Assembly: GCA_964413265.1 (NCBI GenBank)
Contig: CAYPRX010000120.1
Coordinates: forward strand, 1 to 6,883
Length of the DNA stretch: 6,883 nucleotides
Source of the DNA: CAVYGN01 sp964413265
GTDB lineage: Bacteria > Spirochaetota > Brevinematia > Brevinematales > JAOACQ01
Direction: 5' to 3'
The translations under genes were made by a program, and so were the position numbers. Shown piece after piece: positions 1 through 5,276 of this stretch (within the stretch, counting starts at the first letter, position 1; each line of letters opens with the position of its first letter). The notes under the pieces were generated by a model. It was not told the origin of the DNA, ran no database searches, and saw nothing but the letters and a program-made list of their open reading frames with translations.

Positions 1-78
1 GAGCCTGACAGCCACTCCTGTCTTGCCGGATGCAGTGGGCCCCACGACGGCGAGAACTTTTTTCTTTAAGGCATTCAA
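1..78 (-). CDS. miaA: tRNA dimethylallyltransferase MiaA, N-terminal fragment (runs off left edge)
   Basis: MiaA transfers a dimethylallyl group to the N6 of A37 in tRNAs that read codons starting with U, a cytoplasmic modification that supports decoding accuracy. Only the first 26 codons are present. Read on the minus strand they give a short basic start (MNALKKK), a beta strand (VLAVV) and the P-loop GPTASGKT at residues 13-20. This N-terminal signature is characteristic of MiaA (usually about 300 residues), so I name the gene from it. The chosen start is a TTG at 78-76, because it is the only usual start codon between the in-frame TAA that ends the lipoprotein gene (111-109) and the P-loop. 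No convincing ribosome binding site precedes it. The gene lies 30 bases downstream of the lipoprotein gene on the same strand, with no terminator visible between them, so co-transcription is likely. Confidence 0.82.
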   Translation of the reverse strand, partial: MNALKKKVLAVVGPTASGKTGVAVRL

Positions 79-108
79 TGTGTGGACCGTCCGCGCTGAG
101 GATAAAAA

Positions 109-564
109 TTACTGCTTGGTGCCTTTAATGGATTCAATATACCATAGTAATACGCCGTTAGTAATATTAACTGTACCGTTAATACTGGTACCCCCGCTGA
201 TGGTTGCCGTCCCTCCCCAGGTTCCCTGATAACTTCCTGTGCCGACGATATACAGCGTTCCGCTCCCGCCACCGTTAAACGTAGTTCCGCTCAAAGTATA
301 GGAACCTGACAGTGTCGTCTGTCCATAGCCGTTGCCCGGGTAGCCGTTATCAGTGGCTACAATTGAAACGGTGTTATTACTGTAAAGGGTCATCGTGTAA
401 GTGCCGGGTTGACCGCTGTCATAGGTATCATAATATGTTCCCTTCCACGTTGATACCACTCCCGGGCCGCCTCCTGATGAGGAGGAAGACGCCGGTGAAT
501 TCGAGCAGGCCGACAGCATGAATAAAACTGCGAACGCAAGAAAAGCGGTGAAATTTTTAATCAT
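109..564 (-). CDS. Small Ser/Gly/Thr-rich predicted lipoprotein, function unknown
   Basis: This encodes a protein of 151 residues. It starts with a short basic end and a hydrophobic segment (residues 5-18), then the lipobox LSAC with Cys20, so it is probably a lipid-anchored envelope protein processed by signal peptidase II. A low-complexity linker (residues 21-35, mainly Ser then Gly) leads to a body of about 115 residues. The body is rich in Gly, Thr, Ser, Asn and Tyr, and its alternating polar/hydrophobic stretches (GTYTMTLYSNNTVSIV, GSYTLSGTTF, GTLYIVGTG, GTATISGG, GTVNITNGVLLW) suggest an all-beta fold, perhaps a small lipocalin-like barrel. I do not recognise the family. The start at 564 is chosen because AGGAGG (minus strand, 576-571) sits six bases upstream and the signal peptide begins there. 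The open frame extends to 714, but that adds a non-signal-like extension. A promoter lies at 590-618, and miaA follows on the same strand. Confidence 0.85.
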   Translation of the reverse strand: MIKNFTAFLAFAVLFMLSACSNSPASSSSSGGGPGVVSTWKGTYYDTYDSGQPGTYTMTLYSNNTVSIVATDNGYPGNGYGQTTLSGSYTLSGTTFNGGGSGTLYIVGTGSYQGTWGGTATISGGTSINGTVNITNGVLLWYIESIKGTKQ

Positions 565-589
565 AAATTCCCTCCTTTCTGGATAGATA

Positions 590-618
590 ATTTTATACTT
601 AAAAAACATGAATTTCAA
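590..618 (-). promoter_or_regulatory. Predicted sigma-70-type promoter for the lipoprotein gene
   Basis: Read on the minus strand, TTGAAA (618-613) is followed after exactly 17 bases by TAAAAT (595-590). Transcription would begin near 583, leaving an untranslated leader of about 20 bases that contains the AGGAGG site of the lipoprotein gene. The spacer is AT-rich. It would also drive miaA if the two genes are co-transcribed. This is a prediction from sequence only. Confidence 0.6.
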
Positions 619-658
619 TATTGAGAGAGTAAATTTTTTAATGAAGTGAAAATATTGC

Positions 659-687
659 TTGACAAACACAATGGTGGAGCATATAAT
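659..687 (+). promoter_or_regulatory. Consensus-perfect sigma-70-type promoter for the sugar-transport operon
   Basis: TTGACA (659-664), a 17-base spacer (665-681) and TATAAT (682-687) match the housekeeping promoter consensus at all twelve positions with optimal spacing. Transcription would start near 694. Such a perfect core promoter is expected to be very strong, and one in front of a sugar-uptake operon implies an efficient repressor. The GntR/LacI-type regulator encoded at 4129-5262 is the obvious candidate. The promoter points away from the lipoprotein promoter across a divergent spacer of 315 bases (565-879). Confidence 0.85.
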
Positions 688-690
688 AAG

Positions 691-713
691 GTGGTAATAA
701 GTGGTAGAAACCA
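691..713 (+). promoter_or_regulatory. Candidate operator at the transport-operon transcription start
   Basis: Directly after the -10 box, GTGGTA occurs twice ten bases apart (691-696 and 701-706). The second copy forms an inverted repeat, TGGT-AGAA-ACCA (702-713). Its GT-N4-AC geometry matches that of the AraR operator of Bacillus subtilis (core GTACGTAC), whose repressor has the same GntR-plus-LacI domain plan as the regulator in this window. The element would cover about +8 to +20 of the transcript, a usual position for repression. The regulator-site pairing is inferred. Confidence 0.45.
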
Positions 714-727
714 TTCATCAAATACAA

Positions 728-785
728 TTTATATGAAAATTATATAAAAAAGGCTGCCGACCTCAAGTTCATCCTATCATCGGCA
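728..785 (+). promoter_or_regulatory. Structured 5' leader of the transport operon (two inverted repeats)
   Basis: The predicted leader, about 185 bases (near 694 to 879), contains two inverted repeats. TTTATAT (728-734) pairs with ATATAAA (742-748) around a seven-base loop and is purely A-T. TGCCGA (755-760) pairs with TCGGCA (780-785) around a 19-base loop. Neither is followed by a run of T, so neither looks like a terminator. They could protect or tune the mRNA. I recognise no riboswitch class. The rest of the leader is A-rich with an isolated AGGAGG at 799-804. Confidence 0.35.
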
Positions 786-879
786 AAATTTAATAATAAG
801 GAGGGGAATCTGGGAAAAAAAATAGTTCATTTCTTGCAAAAAATTTGAAAAAAAAGTAATCTTTAAGAGGAGGTAGTTT

Positions 880-2220
880 ATGGGTGTTTTTAAACGCCTG
901 CTGGTAGTTTTTTTGTCTATTTTGCTTTTCTCGGTCTCGGCCTTTACGGCAAAAACCGAGATCAACTATATGGCCTGGTATAACACGACCGAATCTGAAG
1001 CAGCGGATATTCAGAAGACCCTTGACAAGTACAACAGCTCTCAGGACAATGTTGAAGTAAAGCTTATTACCGTCAGCCGTGCCGATTATGAAACGAAACT
1101 TAATACCATGGCCGCTGCTAATCAGCTTCCTGACTGCTGCATGATGGCAGAACCAATGGCGATCAGATATGCCGCAGCCGGCATTCTGGCTGATGTAAGT
1201 GATATGTATACCGCCAAAGAAGCTCCTCTCAAATCCCTGGCGTTCACCTACAAGGGTAAAATTGTCGGATACAGCTGTGCCGACGAGGTTCTTGTGATCT
1301 ATTATAATAAGAAACTCTTCGATGCCGCGAAGGTCGCTTATCCCCCGGCTAGAGCGGATAAAGCATGGACCTGGAAGCAGTTCGTTGCCGCTGCCAGGAA
1401 ACTGACAAAGGACAAGAACGGTAAAACTCCGAATGATCCTGGCTTTGATCCACAAAACATAGTAACATATGGTGCCGATTTTAACAGGCTGGGCTGGATG
1501 TGGCCAGTGCTTGCCGTATCGGCCGGAGGCGGAATCATGACCCCGGACGGGAAAAAACTGCTTCTGGATACGCCTCAGACTATTGATGCTCTCCAGAAAA
1601 TTGCAGATCTTTATCTCAAGGATAAGGTCGCTCCATCAGTAGGAGAAAAGGGCAATATGCCAAGCCTCGACGTATCTCTTCTGACAGGCAGGGTCGCCAT
1701 GGCTACAAGCGGTCAGTGGGAGATAGGAGTCTCTTTGAAGAATTCACTTAAGGACGGCCTGGTGTACGGTGTAGGGGTACTGCCCAAAATTAAGAAAGCT
1801 GTAACTTACAACACAGGCGGACCTTTTGTGGTCTTCAATTCTTCGAAAAATCAGGCGGCCGCAAAAGATTTTGTCAAATGGATGAGCGATGAGAGCCAGC
1901 CCGGGAGCTGGGGTCTTATAACCGGAGGAATCTGGATGCCTGTTCATATGACATACTATGCAAATGATTCAATTATCAGAAAGTGGGCTGATAATCCAAT
2001 TCATCCGCCCTATGCAGAATATAAAACGGCAGTTGTCGATTATGCTATGCACAATGCCGTACAGGTTCCATGGTACTACTTCCCGAGTTATGACGAACTC
2101 GATACTCTGATCAATTCCGGAATAGATCAGGTCTGGAATGGTAAATTAACAGCAAAAGAATACATAACAAGCATTATGCCCCAGGTGCAGAAATTATTTG
2201 ATGAAAAAAAGCCGCAGTAG
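880..2220 (+). CDS. ABC transporter sugar-binding protein (family 1 extracellular solute-binding protein)
   Basis: This is a periplasmic receptor that captures a sugar and delivers it to the two permeases encoded downstream (CUT1-type uptake). The 446-residue product has the size and order of MalE/UgpB-like proteins. It has a signal peptide (basic MGVFKR, hydrophobic core 7-20, likely cleavage after VSA at 21 or after Ala24) and a first beta strand, INYMAWYN, around 28. Further features are the lobe segment LPDCCMMAEP (83-92), the hinge-like strand EVLVIYYNKKLFDAA (136-150) followed by WTWKQFVAAARKLT, and the helix TGRVAMATSGQWEIG (269-283). An aromatic C-terminal part contains WYYFPSYDELD (398-408). 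Several tryptophans (205, 208, 280, 352, 398) are plausible sugar-stacking residues. There is no lipobox cysteine, so the mature protein is probably soluble. The ATG at 880 is preceded by AGGAGG (868-873) at six bases. The vicinal Cys86-Cys87 pair is unusual. The substrate cannot be read from sequence; an alpha-glucoside is suggested by the neighbouring GH65 gene. Confidence 0.93.
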   Translation: MGVFKRLLVVFLSILLFSVSAFTAKTEINYMAWYNTTESEAADIQKTLDKYNSSQDNVEVKLITVSRADYETKLNTMAAANQLPDCCMMAEPMAIRYAAAGILADVSDMYTAKEAPLKSLAFTYKGKIVGYSCADEVLVIYYNKKLFDAAKVAYPPARADKAWTWKQFVAAARKLTKDKNGKTPNDPGFDPQNIVTYGADFNRLGWMWPVLAVSAGGGIMTPDGKKLLLDTPQTIDALQKIADLYLKDKVAPSVGEKGNMPSLDVSLLTGRVAMATSGQWEIGVSLKNSLKDGLVYGVGVLPKIKKAVTYNTGGPFVVFNSSKNQAAAKDFVKWMSDESQPGSWGLITGGIWMPVHMTYYANDSIIRKWADNPIHPPYAEYKTAVVDYAMHNAVQVPWYYFPSYDELDTLINSGIDQVWNGKLTAKEYITSIMPQVQKLFDEKKPQ

Positions 2221-2235
2221 GATTTTATTTGACCC

Positions 2236-2271
2236 GGGTTCCCCCTTCCGTTTCTGAGGAAGGGGGAATCT
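2236..2271 (+). terminator. Strong stem-loop after the binding-protein gene (leaky terminator or mRNA stabiliser)
   Basis: TTCCCCCTTCC (2239-2249) pairs perfectly with GGAAGGGGGAA (2258-2268) around an eight-base loop. The stem can extend outward by three pairs, two of them G-U. It is followed only by a short interrupted T stretch (TCTTTAT), so full termination is unlikely. Such a hairpin between a binding-protein gene and its permease genes is typical: it protects the upstream message and lowers permease expression, giving excess binding protein. It begins 16 bases after the stop codon. Confidence 0.7.
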
Positions 2272-2295
2272 TTATGTCAGCCTAGGGGAAGCAGA

Positions 2296-3180
2296 ATGAA
2301 AACTCGAACTCAAATTGATACAAGAACAGCTTATATTTTTCTGGCTCCTGCAATACTGGGTCTGATCTTCCTTACTATAATACCCATTTTCGGAGTTGTT
2401 ATTATAAGCCTGACGAAATGGACCGGTCTTGAGAAGCCGATATTTATAGGTTTTAAGAACTATATAAATCTGTTCACATCGGATTTTTATTTCTTCCATT
2501 CGGTTGTGGCGACTCTGTATTTTGCTGTAGGAGCTGTAGTTACAGGTCTTATATACTCTCTTTCGATGTCTCTCCTGCTAAATCAGCGCATTGCCGGGCT
2601 TGGCCTCTGGCGTTCTATTTTCTTCATTCCGTATATTGTGCCGATCATAGGTTCGTCCATTGTCTGGTCTTGGATGTACGAGTCTAATTTCGGGATATTC
2701 AACTGGTTCCTGAGCTTCCTTGGAGTAAACAAGATACAGTGGCTTCAGGATGAGAGGTTTGCCGTACCATCCCTTATTTTGATGACAGTATGGGGAAGCG
2801 GTAACCTTATCGTGATATTTCTTGCCGGCCTCCAGGGTGTCCCTAAGACATATCTGGAGGCTGTGGAGATCGATGGGGGGAACAGCTGGCATAAATTCAG
2901 GCATATTATTGTTCCCATGCTCACTCCTGTCATTTTCTACAATTTTCTGATGAGCCTGATCGTAAACCTTCAGTGCTTTGCTCCCGTTTATACATTAACC
3001 AAGGGTGAACCGAACGACTCCACATTGTTCATGGCCTTTCTTATGTACAGGGAAGGGTTCATACACAATAACTTCGGTCATGCCAGCGCTATTTCCGTGG
3101 TCTTTTTCATCTTTATTATAATTTTAACGGCAATACTCTTTGCAACTTCAAGGTACTGGATCTTCTATGAGGGGAAGTGA
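2296..3180 (+). CDS. ABC sugar transporter permease, MalF/UgpA type
   Basis: This is one half of the heterodimeric inner-membrane channel of a CUT1 sugar importer. The 294-residue protein has six predicted membrane segments, roughly at 12-38, 68-95, 106-128, 155-180, 208-230 and 263-285. The cytoplasmic coupling loop carries the EAA motif, here EAVEIDGG (188-195) followed by FRHIIVPMLTPV, the site that docks onto the ATPase subunit. Length and the N-terminal LAPAILGLIFLTIIPIFGVV segment are typical of UgpA/MsmF-like permeases that lack the long MalF periplasmic insert. The ATG at 2296 has AGGGGA (2284-2289) six bases upstream. It is separated from the binding-protein gene by the stem-loop and lies 11 bases before the second permease gene. 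Confidence 0.93.
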   Translation: MKTRTQIDTRTAYIFLAPAILGLIFLTIIPIFGVVIISLTKWTGLEKPIFIGFKNYINLFTSDFYFFHSVVATLYFAVGAVVTGLIYSLSMSLLLNQRIAGLGLWRSIFFIPYIVPIIGSSIVWSWMYESNFGIFNWFLSFLGVNKIQWLQDERFAVPSLILMTVWGSGNLIVIFLAGLQGVPKTYLEAVEIDGGNSWHKFRHIIVPMLTPVIFYNFLMSLIVNLQCFAPVYTLTKGEPNDSTLFMAFLMYREGFIHNNFGHASAISVVFFIFIIILTAILFATSRYWIFYEGK

Positions 3181-3191
3181 GGTAATGCAGC

Positions 3192-4022
3192 ATGAGAAAA
3201 CCCGGTATCTTTTTTAATGCTGTATTTACCATCGTTATCGTTATGGTAGCCATAGCTGTTATCTTTCCATTTTTCTGGATGGTGAGATCTTCCCTTATGT
3301 CGAATATAGAGATCAACACTTATCCGCCGATTTTACTTCCAAGGTGGCGTTTTGGGAATTATCCTAATACATTGTCTGTTTTTCCATTCGGAAGATATCT
3401 GCTTAACACATTGACGATTACACTCCCGTCTCTTGCGGGCGTCCTTATAACTTCATCACTGGCGGCTTATACTTTTGCCAGGCTGAATTTTCCCCTGAAA
3501 AGGTTCTGGTTTACCATGGTAATCAGCAGCATGCTTATGCCTGTTTCCGTCACGATTATTCCGATCTTCATAATGTGGAGTTCGATCGGACTTGTCAATA
3601 GCTACATACCGCTTATCGTTCCGGGATTCCTGGGAGGCGGGGCAATCAACATATTCCTTATAAGGCAGTTCATGCTGACTATACCCAAGGAGATGGACGA
3701 AGCGGCACTGATGGACGGCGCAAACCACCTGCAGATTCTGTATTACGTAATTTTACCGCTCATCCAGCCCGTTTTAATCACTGTGGGCCTTTTTACCTTC
3801 ATTCTGTACTGGAATGATATTCTTGGTCCGCTTATATATATATCGAGCAACGATATGAATACGATTTCACAGGCTCTTGCCAACTTCAAATCGGGTTTCG
3901 GAGTTGACTGGAAGGCTATAATGGCCGCATCAACCATGTCCATCATACCGAGCGTTGTCCTCTATTTCATCGGACAGAGGTATTTCCTGGAGGGTATCGT
4001 ACTTTCCGGTTTGAAGGGTTAG
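3192..4022 (+). CDS. ABC sugar transporter permease, MalG/UgpE type
   Basis: This is the partner membrane subunit of the preceding permease. The 276-residue protein has six predicted membrane segments (about 8-30, 72-96, 106-130, 138-160, 187-207 and 243-262). The EAA loop is canonical: EAALMDGA at 170-177, then LQILYYVILPLIQPV. The N-terminal IFPFFWMVRSSLMS segment and the C-terminal ending GQRYFLEGIVLSGLKG are characteristic of MalG-like CUT1 permeases. The start is the ATG at 3192, with GAGGT (3179-3183) overlapping the upstream stop codon. An ATG at 3185 is out of frame. The short 11-base gap implies translation coupled to the upstream permease. No ATP-binding subunit follows; the next gene is the regulator. 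Confidence 0.94.
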   Translation: MRKPGIFFNAVFTIVIVMVAIAVIFPFFWMVRSSLMSNIEINTYPPILLPRWRFGNYPNTLSVFPFGRYLLNTLTITLPSLAGVLITSSLAAYTFARLNFPLKRFWFTMVISSMLMPVSVTIIPIFIMWSSIGLVNSYIPLIVPGFLGGGAINIFLIRQFMLTIPKEMDEAALMDGANHLQILYYVILPLIQPVLITVGLFTFILYWNDILGPLIYISSNDMNTISQALANFKSGFGVDWKAIMAASTMSIIPSVVLYFIGQRYFLEGIVLSGLKG

Positions 4023-4034
4023 AGATACTATGCA

Positions 4035-4048
4035 GGTAAAACTTGACC
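4035..4048 (+). promoter_or_regulatory. Candidate auto-operator over the -35 box of the regulator promoter
   Basis: The 14-base element GGTAAAACTTGACC reads as an imperfect palindrome of the form GGTNAANNTTNACC (five of six pairs). It covers the TTGACC -35 box of the predicted regulator promoter. The half sites GGT/ACC resemble those of the candidate operator at 702-713, but the spacing is eight rather than four bases, so the two may not bind the same protein. Auto-repression is common for such regulators; here it is inferred. Confidence 0.3.
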
Positions 4049-4071
4049 GGGATGATCTGATTATGTATATT
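4043..4071 (+). promoter_or_regulatory. Predicted promoter for the GntR/LacI-type regulator gene
   Basis: TTGACC (4043-4048), a 17-base spacer (4049-4065) and TATATT (4066-4071) form a good sigma-70-type promoter in the 106-base gap between the second permease gene and the regulator gene. Transcription would start near 4078, giving a leader of about 50 AT-rich bases. This would let the regulator be made independently of the operon, while read-through from the operon promoter stays possible because no terminator is seen after 4022. Confidence 0.6.
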
Positions 4072-4128
4072 AAAAAATTAATTTTGTTTAAAGAGATTAT
4101 TTTTATAGAATAAAAAGCGGGGATTAAT

Positions 4129-5262
4129 ATGATTAAAACGAAACCCTCTATCATAAAACAAAGTGAGATCACAATTCAAAACCAGATAAAAGGAATCATT
4201 CTTGATAAAATAAAATCCGGCGAATATAAAGTGGGAGATAAAATTCCTTCTGAAAGGGAAATGAGCCAGGTATATCATGTCAGCAGGACTGCTGTAAGGA
4301 ATGCTATTTTGTCGCTGATGAACGAGGGAATTGTTGTCCGTGCGACCGGGCAGGGAACATTCGTTAAAAAAGAAATAAATTATGTTAAGGATAACACGGA
4401 CAGAACCTTCAATATCGCCTATATAGTTTGTAAAAAAAATGATGCCAGGAATCCGATCGATCAGGAACCCTTCTATATTGAAATATTCAACGGCATACAG
4501 GAGGAGGCGATAAAACATAATTATCACCTGTTTTTTTCATATCTCGACGAGTCGAATGAAAAAGAACTTAAATTGTTCAACGAATTGGTGAAAAAAGTCG
4601 ATGGTCTGATAATGGAAGAAGTCACTGACAGGAATTTGCTGATCTCCCTGCGTGAATCTTTAATACCAGTAGTTACTATTCTTCCATCTGTTTTCGAAAA
4701 AAATATCGACAGCATTATTGTGGACCTGGAAGAAGGAGCTTATCATGCTGTTAAATATCTTACAGACATTGGCCACAGGAAGATAGGTATTATAAACGGC
4801 CCTCTGGAATTATACACTGCTGAAATAAGGTTTGAGGGTTACAGAAAAGCGCTGGAAGAAGCCGGCATACCCTTTGAAGAAGCTCTTGTTGACGGAAATG
4901 AAGGCTGGAGAAATAATAACGGATACGACGCTATGAAGAGGCTTCTGGACAGGAACCCTGACATAACCGCAGTATTTGCCGCAAACGACTGGCTTGCTGT
5001 CGGCTCTATGGCTCTCATTTATGAAAGAGGGCTTGCAATACCTGATCATATCAGCGTCGTCGGATTTGACGATACCATACTTGCCAGAAATGCAATACCT
5101 CCTTTAACGACTGTTAGAATACCTAAGAAAGAATTGGCCCAGTATGCCGTGAAGAGGCTACTCGATATCATAAATGATAAATCCCTCCTGCCGATGAAGA
5201 TGGTTTTGAACACCGAACTTATAGAAAATAAGTCAAGCAAACCGTTATTCGTTGAAGCATAA
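4129..5262 (+). CDS. Hybrid transcriptional regulator: GntR-type winged helix plus LacI/GalR-type sugar-binding domain (AraR-like)
   Basis: This is a DNA-binding repressor, probably controlling the adjacent transport operon in response to a sugar. Of 377 residues, about 12-80 form a GntR-type winged helix-turn-helix: IKSGEYKVGDKIPSERE, then the recognition region VSRTAVRNAILSLMNEG and the wing GQGTFV (74-79). Residues from about 93 on form a periplasmic-binding-protein-like sensor as in LacI/GalR proteins. Its landmarks are the strand FNIAYIV, IGHRKIGIINGP (214-225), RFEGYRKALEEAG (234-246), ITAVFAANDWLAVG (279-292), ISVVGFDDT (308-316) and PPLTTVRIPKKELAQYAVKRL (324-344). This domain order is that of AraR of Bacillus subtilis. 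The effector is unknown, so no symbol is given. The ATG at 4129 follows a GCGGGGA site (4117-4123). The gene ends 14 bases from the converging GH65 gene. Confidence 0.93.
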   Translation: MIKTKPSIIKQSEITIQNQIKGIILDKIKSGEYKVGDKIPSEREMSQVYHVSRTAVRNAILSLMNEGIVVRATGQGTFVKKEINYVKDNTDRTFNIAYIVCKKNDARNPIDQEPFYIEIFNGIQEEAIKHNYHLFFSYLDESNEKELKLFNELVKKVDGLIMEEVTDRNLLISLRESLIPVVTILPSVFEKNIDSIIVDLEEGAYHAVKYLTDIGHRKIGIINGPLELYTAEIRFEGYRKALEEAGIPFEEALVDGNEGWRNNNGYDAMKRLLDRNPDITAVFAANDWLAVGSMALIYERGLAIPDHISVVGFDDTILARNAIPPLTTVRIPKKELAQYAVKRLLDIINDKSLLPMKMVLNTELIENKSSKPLFVEA

Positions 5263-5276
5263 ATTGATAACTTTTT

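Noticed and set aside
470..485. Inverted repeat CCTCCT-GATG-AGGAGG
   Set aside because: It lies inside the lipoprotein coding sequence where Ser and Gly codons repeat, so it is best explained by codon composition. No start codon follows the AGGAGG on the plus strand in a useful frame.
565..714. Upstream extension of the lipoprotein gene to a Met at 714
   Set aside because: The extension would bury the signal peptide behind about 50 residues and would span the predicted promoter. The Met at 564 has an ideal AGGAGG and begins a proper lipoprotein signal.
790..1455. Long open frame of 221 codons on the minus strand opposite the binding-protein gene
   Set aside because: It lies antisense to a gene with clear family features, has no ribosome binding site, and gives a protein without recognisable domains. 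It is a shadow of the plus-strand codon pattern.
2578..2904. Minus-strand open frame of 108 codons opposite the first permease
   Set aside because: It has no ribosome binding site, no recognisable domain and full overlap with a well-supported gene.
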